The translations under genes and the position numbers were made by a program. A stretch of DNA of 64,000 nt, from contig JAEWRL010000097.1 of assembly GCA_023398955.1 (NCBI GenBank), positions 186,001 to 250,000 on the forward strand, in the 5' to 3' direction. Shown here in pieces: positions 36,976 to 46,660 of the stretch. This DNA comes from Pseudomonadota bacterium (lineage in GTDB: Bacteria; Myxococcota_A; Polyangia; Polyangiales; Polyangiaceae). The number at the start of each line of letters is the position of its first letter. Positions within the stretch are counted from its first letter, which is position 1. The notes beneath the pieces were generated by a model. It was not told where the DNA came from. It saw only the letters and a program-made list of their open reading frames with translations, and did no database searches.

Positions 36976-37647
36976 TCAGGTGCGGCCCGCTTCAGGCTGG
37001 GTCAGCGCGGCGTGCAGCCGGCAAGCACGCTCGTAAACCTCGTCGATGCTGCGCAGACCGACGCCGAGGGCGCCGATCACGGCCCCGAGAGCACCGGTGG
37101 CCGCTACCTGCGGCGCACGCTCCAGGTCGATACCCCCGATGGCCACCAGAGGAATGGAGAGCGGCGCACAGCGGGAGGCCGCCCGTCGCAAGCCGTCAAG
37201 ACCAACGACCGGATCCGGATCGACCTTCGACGTCGTCGGGAATACAGGTCCGAAAGCGACGTAGTCCGGCTTCTCGTCCAACGCCGCGCTCAGCTGCTCG
37301 TCGTCGTGCGTGGAGACGCCGACGAGCAGACTCTTCGCGAAGCGTCGCACCTCCGTGACCGAGACGTCGTTCTGCCCCACGTGCACCCCGTCGCAGTCGG
37401 CCAGCACGGCCAGATCTGGGCGGTCATTGAGGATTAGCGGGACTCCAGCGCGCCGACAGGCTGCACGCGAGTCGCGCAACCAGACAAGGATTTGCCGCGG
37501 AGTCGCGCTCTTGGCGCGCAACTGGAGGAACGCGGGCTTCGCCGCCGCGACGGCCTCGATGACCCCTGCCAGGGGCATCCCGCTGTCTCGGAGAGCGTCT
37601 GCGTCGACGATTGCGTAAAGGCCCTGCGGCCGATCCAGGGACATCAT
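36976..37647 (-). CDS. thiE: Thiamine phosphate synthase
   Basis: ThiE joins the thiazole and pyrimidine moieties to make thiamine phosphate. The 223-aa TIM-barrel has LQLRAKSATPRQ near the start, LILNDRPDLAVLADCDGVHV (conserved ND and GVHxGQ), DYVAFGPVFPTTSK and VAIGGIDLERA, all in the ThiE order. The first two codons are both ATG; either may be used. No other thiamine genes are adjacent, and I saw no TPP riboswitch upstream. Confidence 0.92.
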   Translation of the reverse strand: MMSLDRPQGLYAIVDADALRDSGMPLAGVIEAVAAAKPAFLQLRAKSATPRQILVWLRDSRAACRRAGVPLILNDRPDLAVLADCDGVHVGQNDVSVTEVRRFAKSLLVGVSTHDDEQLSAALDEKPDYVAFGPVFPTTSKVDPDPVVGLDGLRRAASRCAPLSIPLVAIGGIDLERAPQVAATGALGAVIGALGVGLRSIDEVYERACRLHAALTQPEAGRT

Positions 37648-37710
37648 CTCGGTTCACTCGACTCGATTCGCAATGCACCAGCACCTAGCGCCTGTGGTAC
37701 CCCTCTTACC

Positions 37711-39096
37711 ATGATACGCCCGGGGCTCAGATCTGAACCGTCATCGACGCTGGTCCGCATTGAACGAGCTTGGCGTGTCGTCGCCGGAGTCACCGCAGCT
37801 TGTGGACTGATGGGCCTCGGCTGCGGCTCTCCTGCTGCCAGCGCACCGCCGCCACCACCGCCCCCCTCGCCGGGGCTGGCCAGCGTGGTTCTCGCCGCTG
37901 ACCAGCAGCCGCCGAGGCTCAGGGATCCAGGCACCGCCGACGACAGCAGTGAGACGGCAGAACCCCTCTCAGGGAAGCTGGAGCTAAGGATCGAGCAGCA
38001 GGGGCCCGACCTGCCCTGGGCCCTACGGATCACCAATGGTCGCGAAGAACCGGTGCGCATCGCAGCCGACCCGCGCCTCCTTTGGTTCGAGGTGCAACCG
38101 CCTGCCGCCAAGAAGCCGAAACTCTGCCGCCTCCCTAGCGAGCTCTTCCCCCGCGAAGAGAGCCGGCTGCGCTGGGTACGGCTGGAGCCCGGGGAGTGGA
38201 TTGTCGACCGCTTCGATCCGCGGTTCTATTGCTTCTCGGACGAGGAGCAGCCGTGGCTCGTTCCTGGAGCGGTGGTCCGCGCATTCTTCGGTTGGCCGGA
38301 GAAGCCGCCCAAAACGACATGGAAGGATGGCAAACGCGTCGAGCTGCCGATGGAGCAGCCGCCCCCTTACGTCGCCGTCGCCGCGACACCCCCTGATGAA
38401 GACGCCACGGGCTCGACTTCGTCACTTGCCCCCGTGAAGCTGCTGCGCGCCGAGGGATTTGCCCTACGCTCCGAGTACAGCGAATGGGCGCGAGCACGGC
38501 TCGCGGAGGACGAGGGAGAGAGTCTCGGCCTGACCATCGCGCGGGGGTCCGACGCCTACGCAGAATCGAGCGCAACGGTTCAGGTCGCCCTTGAGAATCA
38601 CTCAGAATCCACTCGCAAAGTGTTCTTCCGGCGCGAACTCCTCACCTTCGAGGTCACCGGCCCCACCGGCAGCACCAGCTGCACTTCCGGACCCGATCAA
38701 CGCAACCCCGACCGGCAAGCGTTCCTGACTCTGCACCCCAAAAAACCGATGACGTTTACGAGCCGTCTCGCCGAGCTTTGCCCACGTGGGACCTTCGCCA
38801 AACCCGGGCTCTACTTGGCTTACGTGCGCTTCGATGCGACGCAGTCCGGGGCAGCGCAGGGGATCAACGCCTTTACCGGCACCGTCGTCTCACCTCGGCC
38901 AGCACTCATCCGCATCCGCACGGGTGAGGAGCCGTTCCGCCGCCGCCGAGCGTTCTCCCAGCCGCGCGGGACCCCAGGCCTTGCCCCGCCGGTCCCCAAC
39001 ATGCCTCCAGCACCTCCCGCACCCGCACCGCCCCCCCCCAGCGGAGAGGCGCCTCCCTCGCCCGCACCCGTGTCTCCCCCACCCGACGCCCCATGA
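37711..39096 (+). CDS. Pro-rich lipoprotein of unknown function
   Basis: The 461-aa product has a lipoprotein signal (VVAGVTAACGLMGLGC), a Pro-rich linker directly after the Cys, a two-part soluble region with beta-like segments and a Pro/Ala-rich C-terminal tail of ~60 residues. I recognise no domain. The ATG at 37711 is used because the open frame further upstream lies over thiE. The stop overlaps the next lipoprotein gene by 4 nt (ATGA), so the two are probably made together. thiE is divergent, 63 nt away. Confidence 0.7.
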   Translation: MIRPGLRSEPSSTLVRIERAWRVVAGVTAACGLMGLGCGSPAASAPPPPPPPSPGLASVVLAADQQPPRLRDPGTADDSSETAEPLSGKLELRIEQQGPDLPWALRITNGREEPVRIAADPRLLWFEVQPPAAKKPKLCRLPSELFPREESRLRWVRLEPGEWIVDRFDPRFYCFSDEEQPWLVPGAVVRAFFGWPEKPPKTTWKDGKRVELPMEQPPPYVAVAATPPDEDATGSTSSLAPVKLLRAEGFALRSEYSEWARARLAEDEGESLGLTIARGSDAYAESSATVQVALENHSESTRKVFFRRELLTFEVTGPTGSTSCTSGPDQRNPDRQAFLTLHPKKPMTFTSRLAELCPRGTFAKPGLYLAYVRFDATQSGAAQGINAFTGTVVSPRPALIRIRTGEEPFRRRRAFSQPRGTPGLAPPVPNMPPAPPAPAPPPPSGEAPPSPAPVSPPPDAP

Positions 39097-40799
39097 CGCT
39101 CCTTACTCCCCCGCCTCTGCGCTGCAATGGCCCCAGACATCGAGCCGTATCCGCCCTGCTGCTGTCGCTCGCAGCGCTCTGGGCGTGTGGCGGCACCAGC
39201 CGCGAACCCGCCGTACCGAATCTCACACAGTCGCCAGACGCCCCGCCCGCGTCGGCTCGGGATAACCGGCTGCCCCCGGCGCCGAGCGCCGTTCCGCGTG
39301 CCCCCGCGGACTGCGCACTTCACGGCGGAGCGCTCGAGCCTCTGGACGTCGAGGCGTGTCCCGGCCCAGGACCGTCCTTTCGCCAAGCTCTCGTCGCTGC
39401 CCTGACCCTCGACGAACCTCGGCGCAGAGACAAGGCCCTCTTGGCGTTGGAAGCGTGCCCCCGTGACGCGGCTGCCATCCGCGCCCTGCGCGCCGAGCTT
39501 GCCCCAGAAGGCTGCGCGGACGTGCTGGTCGAACCGTGGCTTGCGGCATGGGACGACCCGGCAAGAGACCCCGAGCTGCACTCCGCATTGGCAGGGTTGG
39601 CTCTGGCGGCAAGGCTACATCGCCTAGTCCGCGAGCCACCAAACCTGACTCCTCCATTCGATGAGGCTGCCTTCCGCGAGTTCCTCGAGACTACCCTCTC
39701 GGCGTGGATCTTGGAGCAAGCTCACGCGATTCATCAGACGGCACTTCTCGGTGCGAAGCTGCCCGGCTACGGCAAGGGCATCGTGGCCGTGTCCGCCGGC
39801 CTCGCGGATTTGCGGTTCGTGGACGTAGTCCGTGAGATTCCCCTACCAGAGTCGTTGGCAGCCGATCCCGAGCTCCGAGACGAGTACCAACTCGCGCTCG
39901 AACAGAGCCTGGAAGCTCGCGTCGTGCGTGGTCGCGACGCTGCGCTCGTGGGCCTCCGCAAGTTCGCTGACGAAGGTATCCTGGTGGACGAACGGCTATC
40001 GAGGGCGCGCGCTATGCTCTCCAGGTTGTTCTCTGGGCACAGGATCGACGCCCTCGACGGCCTCGTCTTCCCGCCGCTGCCGGAGCTGGACGAGAGCTCA
40101 CCTGAGCTCTGGCTGGCGGCCCACCTGCCGACCTTCTATGCCTCTCGCTGGCTCGCCGACCTCGCGCCCTCGGCGCCTTCGGCGTTGCGAGCCCTGCACG
40201 AGCGCGGCTTTCCCCCGGCCTTCCTTGCGGAAGCGGAGAGCCACGCCCTGAGCCCCGATGCGCTGCACTTGGTTGCGCGAGCTCATACGGCCCTGGGACA
40301 GACCTATTGGCGCACCGAGTCCTTCGATAGGGCATCAGCCGTCGCCGCACGGATCCCGAGCGCATCCCCCATGCAGCCGGAGGGGGCGCTCATCCGGGCG
40401 GTCGCAGCGGCCCTGCGTGGCGGCCCGAAAGACGCAGCCCACATGATGCTCCGAGGCCCCTTCTTGCCGAGCAGCGTCGGCGATGTCTCAGCATTGGATG
40501 CGCTTGCCGCCCGGGACTCGTCCGTCGCTCCCTACGCGGCGTTCGATGCCGCGCTGCTCTTGGCGTTGATACCGGAGGCCACGCCGACCACGGAGTACTG
40601 GACCGACATCGCCCGGCGCTTCGAGCATGCGGCGGCGCAGGCGCCCACCGCGTCTCTCGCGGCGGAGGCAGCGGCGCGGGCGGGTGCGGCACTCGCGACC
40701 GCGCAGGCGCTCCAAGACCGTGCCGAGGCGCCGCAGGAAGCCGCGCCCCCCTCGAGCGGACCAGCCGCCGCGAGCGACACGGCGGCCCCCACGCCCTGA
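39093..40799 (+). CDS. Alpha-helical lipoprotein of unknown function
   Basis: A 568-aa product with a lipoprotein signal (AVSALLLSLAALWAC). The mature protein is rich in Ala, Leu and Glu and looks like an all-helical, possibly TPR/HEAT-like repeat protein, e.g. LHLVARAHTALGQTYWRTES, but no repeat family is certain. The tail is Ala/Pro-rich. Its ATG overlaps the previous lipoprotein stop, so the pair may form an envelope complex; this is inference. It converges with the BrkB-like gene, 8 nt apart. Confidence 0.68.
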   Translation: MTLLTPPPLRCNGPRHRAVSALLLSLAALWACGGTSREPAVPNLTQSPDAPPASARDNRLPPAPSAVPRAPADCALHGGALEPLDVEACPGPGPSFRQALVAALTLDEPRRRDKALLALEACPRDAAAIRALRAELAPEGCADVLVEPWLAAWDDPARDPELHSALAGLALAARLHRLVREPPNLTPPFDEAAFREFLETTLSAWILEQAHAIHQTALLGAKLPGYGKGIVAVSAGLADLRFVDVVREIPLPESLAADPELRDEYQLALEQSLEARVVRGRDAALVGLRKFADEGILVDERLSRARAMLSRLFSGHRIDALDGLVFPPLPELDESSPELWLAAHLPTFYASRWLADLAPSAPSALRALHERGFPPAFLAEAESHALSPDALHLVARAHTALGQTYWRTESFDRASAVAARIPSASPMQPEGALIRAVAAALRGGPKDAAHMMLRGPFLPSSVGDVSALDALAARDSSVAPYAAFDAALLLALIPEATPTTEYWTDIARRFEHAAAQAPTASLAAEAAARAGAALATAQALQDRAEAPQEAAPPSSGPAAASDTAAPTP

Positions 40800-40807
40800 A
40801 CGCGATT

Positions 40808-42256
40808 CTACTGGGGCTCCGTGGCGAAACCCTCCTCCTCATCGAGGTCCAAGGTGTCCTCGGCGTCCCGGAGGGCAAGGCTGGGTGGCCCGACACTGTC
40901 CCCCGCCTCTGCTGCAGCCGGATCGAGCACTTCGACGAGCATGCCGAGATCGCGGAGGCGCAGGTTGGCAGCGGCCTCTCGCCGCGCCTGTTGCAGGTCG
41001 TCCAGCAGGGCCTGAATGCGTCCGTCCAGCCCCTCGGCGGCAGGCCCTAGGTGGAAGTTGGACGCGCGCTCCAGCGCCGTGAGAACGTCGTCGACGCGCA
41101 GCGGCTCGATGTCTCGCGCCAAGACGAAGGCTGGCTGTCCGCGCCGCAGGGCCCGGGCCAGCATGCCGCCGGAGGCAAGCACGTCGAGGATCTCCTTCAC
41201 GAGCTGTTCGGGCGCCTTCATCGAGCGGCTGAGCTGGCGCAGGGTGCGCGGCGGCCGATTCGTGACGAAGGCGTTGACGATCTCGGCAAGCGCACGCACA
41301 GCCACGAAGGCCCGTGCCGCGTGGTCGGCATCGGAGCCGCGAATGCGCCAGCGGTACGCCAGCATGTTCTGGTGCGCAGCCGTGATCTCTGCGCCCAGCA
41401 GCACGACTACCCAGCTGAAGAAGACCCAGATCAGAAACAGCGGGATCGCGGCAAAGGTGGAGTAGAGCGCGTTGTAGCGAGCGACACCGAGCTGGAAGTG
41501 CACCTCGACGAGGAGAACGACGTACCAGAGTACTCCTCCGACGCCCCCGCCCACGAGCGCGGAGCGCAGCCGAACCCTCGTGAACGGCATGACCATGTAT
41601 AACATGGTAAGGCCCAAGCCCATGACCATGACGGCGCTCACCTGAAGCGCCAAGCTGCCTCCGAGCCACTCCACCCTGCGCGCCGCGGCAGACACCGCAG
41701 CAGCGAGCACGCCGCAGAGCGGCGTGATGAAGAGAATGGCCGAGTAGTCTGCCACCTTTCGAGGAATACTGCGCGCCCGCTCCACGCCGAAAACGTGGTT
41801 CAGGCTCTGTTCCACGCTGACGAGCACCAGCACCACGATGTAGAGCAAGAGGGCAAGCCCCACGATGCCGATCGTGCCGAGGTCGGCACTGTCCACGAGA
41901 TCGAGAGCGAGCAGGAAAGCTCCGCGGAGCGTCACGACGTCCAAGTCCTGACGGTCTCCCATGGCACCAAGGGTTTCCACGATCCCGGGCCGCAGGGTCT
42001 CGTGCATCAAGGTCCGGTATGCACCGAACCCTTTGAGCACGGCGACGAGCAGAACCAGAAAGGGTAAGAGTCCCAGCACGCTATCGAAGGCCAGAGCAGA
42101 AGCGCGGTGCAGGCCATGATCACGGAAGAAACCCCGTACGGCCAAGCTCAGGATACGCAAGGTGCGAACCAGCACGCCCTGGAGCCCCCGTGCTTCGTCC
42201 AGCTCGGTCACCCAGATATCATGCTCGAAGAAGCGCGAAGCACGCCGTAGTGGCAT
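40808..42256 (-). CDS. YihY/BrkB family inner membrane protein
   Basis: The 482-aa product has the YihY/BrkB pattern: HRASALAFDSVLGLLPFLVL, VEQSLNHVFGVERAR, then AALVGGG-type and FFSWVVVLLGAEITAA segments, with about six membrane helices. After residue ~320 there is a ~160-residue cytoplasmic extension with a winged-helix-like stretch (LSRSMKAPEQLVKEILDVLA) and an acidic end. Such fusions occur in this family. The frame is open 50 codons further upstream, overlapping the next gene, so the Met at 42256 is used. Function of the family is unsettled. Confidence 0.83.
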   Translation of the reverse strand: MPLRRASRFFEHDIWVTELDEARGLQGVLVRTLRILSLAVRGFFRDHGLHRASALAFDSVLGLLPFLVLLVAVLKGFGAYRTLMHETLRPGIVETLGAMGDRQDLDVVTLRGAFLLALDLVDSADLGTIGIVGLALLLYIVVLVLVSVEQSLNHVFGVERARSIPRKVADYSAILFITPLCGVLAAAVSAAARRVEWLGGSLALQVSAVMVMGLGLTMLYMVMPFTRVRLRSALVGGGVGGVLWYVVLLVEVHFQLGVARYNALYSTFAAIPLFLIWVFFSWVVVLLGAEITAAHQNMLAYRWRIRGSDADHAARAFVAVRALAEIVNAFVTNRPPRTLRQLSRSMKAPEQLVKEILDVLASGGMLARALRRGQPAFVLARDIEPLRVDDVLTALERASNFHLGPAAEGLDGRIQALLDDLQQARREAAANLRLRDLGMLVEVLDPAAAEAGDSVGPPSLALRDAEDTLDLDEEEGFATEPQ

Positions 42257-42353
42257 GCCGGCAAGCGTGCCTCGCGAAAGCCGTGCTGTTAAGCGAGAAC
42301 ATAGCCGGCCCGCAGCATGGCAGGATCGAATCGGCCCACCAGCAGCTGAATCC

Positions 42354-42791
42354 TCAGCGAGACGGGGTACTCGCTGCGTCACTGCCGTAAACCAGCGCGT
42401 ATGCATGCGCCATCACGGTTCGGCACGCTTCCAAGACGCGCTCGGCGGTCGCAGGACTCCACAGCAACACCAGGCCGGTGTCGCCGGAGTCGAGCCCGCA
42501 GAGTTGATTCGCCGCATCCCTCACGACCTCTGGGACATCGGGCTCGCGCGCCAGTGCTCGAAGGTGCTCCACATAGGTGCGGCCCCACGATTCCCTGGGT
42601 GCGACCCTCAAGGCTCCATTCAGGGCCATCCCCGCCGCGCGCTTGCAGGCAACGACTCCGGCGCGCGCATTGCGCTGGCGAAAACCGTCCTCGGCCCGAG
42701 ACAGCTCGACGATCGCCGCGCGCAGCCATTCATCGGGCAGAAAGCGATCTAGCCAGTGCCCTGGAACGCGAGGCAGCTCACGAGGCTTCAT
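42354..42791 (-). CDS. Small conserved-looking helical protein downstream of SpoVR
   Basis: A 145-aa protein beginning MKPRELPRVPGHWLDRF, predicted all-helical, with an Ala-rich pattern (AEDGFRQRNARAGVVACKR) that loosely recalls HEPN or TPR-like helices, though I cannot assign a family. Its ATG lies 14 nt inside the spoVR stop region, so it is translationally coupled to spoVR and may act with it. The last codons end before the start chosen for the BrkB-like gene. Confidence 0.6.
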   Translation of the reverse strand: MKPRELPRVPGHWLDRFLPDEWLRAAIVELSRAEDGFRQRNARAGVVACKRAAGMALNGALRVAPRESWGRTYVEHLRALAREPDVPEVVRDAANQLCGLDSGDTGLVLLWSPATAERVLEACRTVMAHAYALVYGSDAASTPSR

Positions 42792-44343
42792 GGATGACCG
42801 CGTACTCCGTGCCGTCGTGCCTCAGGAGGCGTTCCTTGCCGTCCATGACCGTCGTCAGCACGACGGGGCGCTTCCACACGCGCACGAGCGCTCCCAGCGT
42901 ATCTTTCGCGTAATCCTCACGAAGATCGACTCCCCGGTGCTCGTGGCGTAGGAGCAGTTCCCCCCGGTTCCCGTGATTCGCCTCTTCGACCCGGATGACG
43001 GGGTTCCCGGAGTTCGTGAGTTGAGAAAGGAGCTTCTCCTTGACCTTCATGAACTCACGCGTCTCGATCTCGAATCGGTTACCTCGTCCCGACCAGCGGT
43101 AGGTGAACAGGCCCTGCTCGCGGGCAAATTCCTGGGTCAGAAACTCATCAATGAAGGTAACGTCCGTGTAGAGCGCACGCACCTCGAATATCTTCGCGCG
43201 CCCAAGGCCGAGCCGCAGGTTCCAGCTTCGCTTCGTATCGAGGTCGTCGCACTCCTCCCACTCACGTCCGAACTGCCCTCGGTCCCACCGCTCCTCGATG
43301 TTTCGGTAGAGCTCTACACCCAGCTTGTAGGGATTGAGACGGCCGCTCCCCGTGGCCATTACCCCGGCATTGTTCTCGGCGTAGTCGACGATCTCCTCGG
43401 CCCCACAAACGCGCTCCGTCATGAGCCGCGAATGGAAGTAGCTTGCCCATCCCTCGTTCATGATCTTCGTCTGCATCTGGGGCAGAAAGTAATAGGCTTC
43501 GTCCCGAATGATAGCGAGGATCGTACGCTCCCACTTCTCGAGAGGAGCATGCTCGATCAAAAAGCGCAGGACATCTTGTTGTGGAGAGGCCGGAAACCGA
43601 GCCCGCTGTGCCTCACGCTCGGCCCTAAGGCGCTCCCTCTGCTGCTCGAGGTAGGCCTCTGGGTTGATGAACCCCTGCATGTAGTCCTTCGCGCGCAGAC
43701 GCGGGACGTCCACTTCCACGGGCTCGTCCTCCGGCGTGGCGGCACGGTCCCGAACGATGAACCGGCTCCACGGATCCACGAGGTTCTCGAGGGAAAGACA
43801 GACATCGACAAACTCCTCGACCTTGTCGACCCCGTGCCGCTCCACGATGCGCCGCATGATGGTGCCGTGGTTCGCCATCTTGTCGACCCACTTACGATCC
43901 GGATCATAACCACTGCCATGAGCCTCCGCGACGTCACGAATGTATCCATAGGCATCGAGGTCCGTCCCACGAAATGCGAAATTATTCTTGAAGAAGTCGA
44001 CATGGGCGTACACATGACACATGACGAGCTTCTGGTCCGTCAGGCTGTTACCCTCGAGTAGGTACGCGAACGCCGGGTTATTGTTGATCACCATCTCATA
44101 GATCTTCGAGAGACCATATTCATAGCTCTTACTGAGCCGCTCGAACTCCATCCCGAAGCGCCAGTGCGGATACCGCGTAGGGAACCCTCCGTAGGCAGCA
44201 ATCTCATTCATCTGCTCATAGCTGAGCATCTCGAAGATGGTTGGAAAGAAGTCGAGCCCGTACTCGCGAGCTGCCGCTTCTATCTTCTCGCGCTCCACGC
44301 GCAGGTACCGCGGCAACCCCGTCTGTGTGGCAAACAATGGCAT
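42778..44343 (-). CDS. spoVR: SpoVR family protein
   Basis: SpoVR-family proteins (YcgB in E. coli) affect spore cortex formation in Bacillus and stress physiology elsewhere; the biochemical role is unclear. The 521-aa product matches the family throughout, with LDFFPTIFEMLSYEQMNEIA, YPHWRFGMEFERLSKSYEYG, MVINNNPAFAYLLEGNS, HVDFFKNNFAF and IMNEGWASYFHSRLM. The yhbH-like gene is 3 nt upstream, and a small partner gene overlaps its end. Myxobacterial sporulation or stress survival is a plausible context. Confidence 0.94.
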   Translation of the reverse strand: MPLFATQTGLPRYLRVEREKIEAAAREYGLDFFPTIFEMLSYEQMNEIAAYGGFPTRYPHWRFGMEFERLSKSYEYGLSKIYEMVINNNPAFAYLLEGNSLTDQKLVMCHVYAHVDFFKNNFAFRGTDLDAYGYIRDVAEAHGSGYDPDRKWVDKMANHGTIMRRIVERHGVDKVEEFVDVCLSLENLVDPWSRFIVRDRAATPEDEPVEVDVPRLRAKDYMQGFINPEAYLEQQRERLRAEREAQRARFPASPQQDVLRFLIEHAPLEKWERTILAIIRDEAYYFLPQMQTKIMNEGWASYFHSRLMTERVCGAEEIVDYAENNAGVMATGSGRLNPYKLGVELYRNIEERWDRGQFGREWEECDDLDTKRSWNLRLGLGRAKIFEVRALYTDVTFIDEFLTQEFAREQGLFTYRWSGRGNRFEIETREFMKVKEKLLSQLTNSGNPVIRVEEANHGNRGELLLRHEHRGVDLREDYAKDTLGALVRVWKRPVVLTTVMDGKERLLRHDGTEYAVIHEAS

Positions 44344-44346
44344 CGC

Positions 44347-45456
44347 CTACCTTCCCTTGCCCAAGAATTCGCGAATACTCCCCACGATCCCATCCCTGTC
44401 ATTGATCTCGCTGGTAACGACGCGCTCGTCCTTCCCGAAGTGCTCGAGAAGATCCTTGATGAACTGACCCGAACCGTAAGGGCTCTCGACCTGCCCATAG
44501 CCGAACATGTTAACCGAATCGAGCAGCTCGCTCTTCAGGATCTCCACGCAGGTCAGGGTATCGTCCATGGACCAATTGTCACCATCCGAGAAATGAAAGG
44601 GGTAGATGTTCCACTCCGCCGCAGGGTAATCCTTCTGGATCATGTCTGTCGCCAAACGGTAGGCGCTCGAGATCATGGTCCCTCCCGATTCGCGGGTGCT
44701 GAAGAATGTGTCACGGTCGACTTCTCGCGCCGTCGCGTCATGAATGATGTAACGGCTCTCGAGGCCGCGGTAGTGCCGCCTCAGCCAGGTGTCTATCCAG
44801 AAGCTCTCGATGCGAACTATCTCTTTCTGCTCGTCCCCCATGGATCCCGATACGTCCATCATGTAGAGGATGACGGCGTTCGCCGTCGGCTGCTGCTCCT
44901 CTCGCCACGAGCGGTAGCGCTTGTCTTCTTGCTGCGGCACGACGAAAGGGGAGCCGGGATCGTAGACACCGCTGGCGATGGCCCGCTTGAGGGCCTCCTT
45001 GTAGGTGCGCTTGAAGTGACGCAGTGACTCGGGGCCTGCTCGGCGCACGCCGGTGTAGCGCTCCTTCGAGCTCACGATGCGGCTCTTGCCCTTGTTCTGA
45101 ATAGCCGGCAGCTCCAGCTCCTCACCGAGAATGTCCGCAAGCTCATCGAGGGTGATGTCCACCTCGAGGACGTGCTCCGCAGGATCCTTGCCTGCCTTAC
45201 CGCTGCCTTGTCCGTCCTGCTCCTCGCCGCCCAAGGGGTCGCCCGGCTCACCATTGCCCTGTCCCACGCCTCCCTGCTGCTTCTCACCGAACGTGAACCG
45301 AGGGATGTCGATCTGCGGCAGAGGAATCGAGACGAGGTCCTTCCCCTTGCGGCCGACGAGCTCACCCTTCGAGATGTATTTCCGCAGGTTGTCACGCACG
45401 CGTTGGCGTACGATCCGGCGAAAGCGAAAGTGGTCCTGATCGATCTTCAGTGACAT
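44347..45456 (-). CDS. yhbH: YhbH/YeaH family protein (DUF444), VWA-like
   Basis: The 369-aa product has the DUF444 architecture: N-terminal DHFRFRRIVRQRVRDNLRKY, a charged Gly-rich linker, and a VWA-like domain with VILYMMDVSGSMGDEQ as metal site and TFFSTRESGGTMISSA and WNIYPFHFSDGDNW following. YhbH/YeaH partners with the PrkA kinase and SpoVR in stress and stationary phase. The start is the ATG at 45456 (MSLKIDQDH); the frame is open further, but that part is not family-like. PrkA is not next to it here. Confidence 0.93.
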   Translation of the reverse strand: MSLKIDQDHFRFRRIVRQRVRDNLRKYISKGELVGRKGKDLVSIPLPQIDIPRFTFGEKQQGGVGQGNGEPGDPLGGEEQDGQGSGKAGKDPAEHVLEVDITLDELADILGEELELPAIQNKGKSRIVSSKERYTGVRRAGPESLRHFKRTYKEALKRAIASGVYDPGSPFVVPQQEDKRYRSWREEQQPTANAVILYMMDVSGSMGDEQKEIVRIESFWIDTWLRRHYRGLESRYIIHDATAREVDRDTFFSTRESGGTMISSAYRLATDMIQKDYPAAEWNIYPFHFSDGDNWSMDDTLTCVEILKSELLDSVNMFGYGQVESPYGSGQFIKDLLEHFGKDERVVTSEINDRDGIVGSIREFLGKGR

Positions 45457-45645
45457 GCAAAGTGCCCGATCCATTGTTGCACATTCCGGCAGCAGCTGCA
45501 TGAGGCATGCTGCGCCCCACGTGGAGCCGCGGCAGCGGACGCTGCGCCATCTGACGGTGCGGTCTCTCCGCCTGCGGGCCTCGCCGACGTAGTGCCGGTT
45601 GACGAGCCCGGCCCTCTCCACTAGACGAACTCGCTCGGCACGCCG

Positions 45646-46329
45646 GTGCCACGGGTACCGGGCGACTGCACTGCCAGCAGGGCCACCGTGTTTCCGGGTC
45701 AACGCTTCTTGAGATTCCGCTGCACCTCCTGTGGAAACTGTTGTCGGGATCCCCTGCTTCCCATCACAGACACCGATCTTCGCCGCATCGTCAGGGCAAC
45801 ACGAGCAGACCCTCGCCGCTTGGTCGACTGGATCGGGGAGGATGGCATCGAAATGGACGAACCGGATGCCTTCGCGGTGCTGCGCAGGGGGAAGCGTGTC
45901 ATGGTCCTCCGACACGCACGAGGAAGGTGCCTCTATCTTGGGGACGACGACCGCTGCACCATCTACTCCGCACGTCCCATGGGGTGTCGCGTGTTCCCCT
46001 TCGATCCGGAGGTGGGCGCGCGCGGGGGCATCAAGCGTCTCCGTCTCATCGAGGCCACGACCTGCCACTACGAGCTCGACGGGAAGAACCCGCCTGAACG
46101 GCTCGTGGCGCGCCAAGCCCAGCACGAGCAAGAAGTCCGAACATACCGCGCGAAGATCGCGGCTTGGAACCAACGGCAGCGGGTGCGCCGACGCGATGGG
46201 CTGCTGCCCGGGACCGGCGCAGATTTTCTCGCGTTTCTCGGCTTCCGGTGGAGCACTGCAAGTGGCTCAAATCACGATTCGGTTTTCTCGCTTGGCGCGT
46301 TCAAGGCGCGTGTGCGCAGCGACGACTAG
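45646..46329 (+). CDS. YkgJ-family Cys-cluster protein
   Basis: The 227-aa protein carries the YkgJ/UPF0153 metal-site motif FRCTSCGNCCRDP, further Cys in GRCLYLGDDDRCTIY and PMGCRVFPFDP, and ATTCHYE. These are likely zinc or iron-sulfur ligands. The family's role is unsettled. The start is GTG at 45646, and another GTG at 45688 (giving VFPGQRFLRF) is equally plausible. It is divergent from yhbH with a 189-nt gap, so it is probably regulated separately. Confidence 0.83.
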   Translation: MPRVPGDCTASRATVFPGQRFLRFRCTSCGNCCRDPLLPITDTDLRRIVRATRADPRRLVDWIGEDGIEMDEPDAFAVLRRGKRVMVLRHARGRCLYLGDDDRCTIYSARPMGCRVFPFDPEVGARGGIKRLRLIEATTCHYELDGKNPPERLVARQAQHEQEVRTYRAKIAAWNQRQRVRRRDGLLPGTGADFLAFLGFRWSTASGSNHDSVFSLGAFKARVRSDD

Positions 46330-46660
46330 AGAGTGTCTTCAAAGAAGGGATTCGAGCCCGAGCCTAGAGCGCGGAGGTGCCCGGAGCCCGGCCCCAGCCA
46401 AACGCGCAGCCATCGAGTCCATGGAGGCCCGACGCGCCAGGAGCTGCCCCCCCTCCGCGAAAGCATGCGCTCCCCTACGACCCCACCAGTGGGCCGGGCA
46501 AGTGAGCCGGGCACGTGGGCCAGCGTCGATCACCAAGCAGCGCACGGGTTGGTCCGGTCGGACTGGCCCCCGAAGGCGGACGGTTAAGGCCCAGCGCCCG
46601 ATGGCCGTACCGTCGGACGTGGAATCCTCATCGTGGACTGGACGGAGCCCCAAACCCCGC
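46330..46660. other. Intergenic region between YkgJ gene and HATPase gene
   Basis: A 331-nt stretch with only Arg/Pro-rich spurious frames. It contains an ATTCGAG-type stem-loop near 46346 that superficially resembles a tRNA T-arm but has no acceptor or anticodon arm. A start for the HATPase gene at 46601 is also possible. Nothing else is apparent. Confidence 0.4.

Noticed and set aside
46340..46365. Sequence resembling a tRNA T-arm
   Set aside because: The stem is only 3 bp and there is no acceptor, D or anticodon arm around it.
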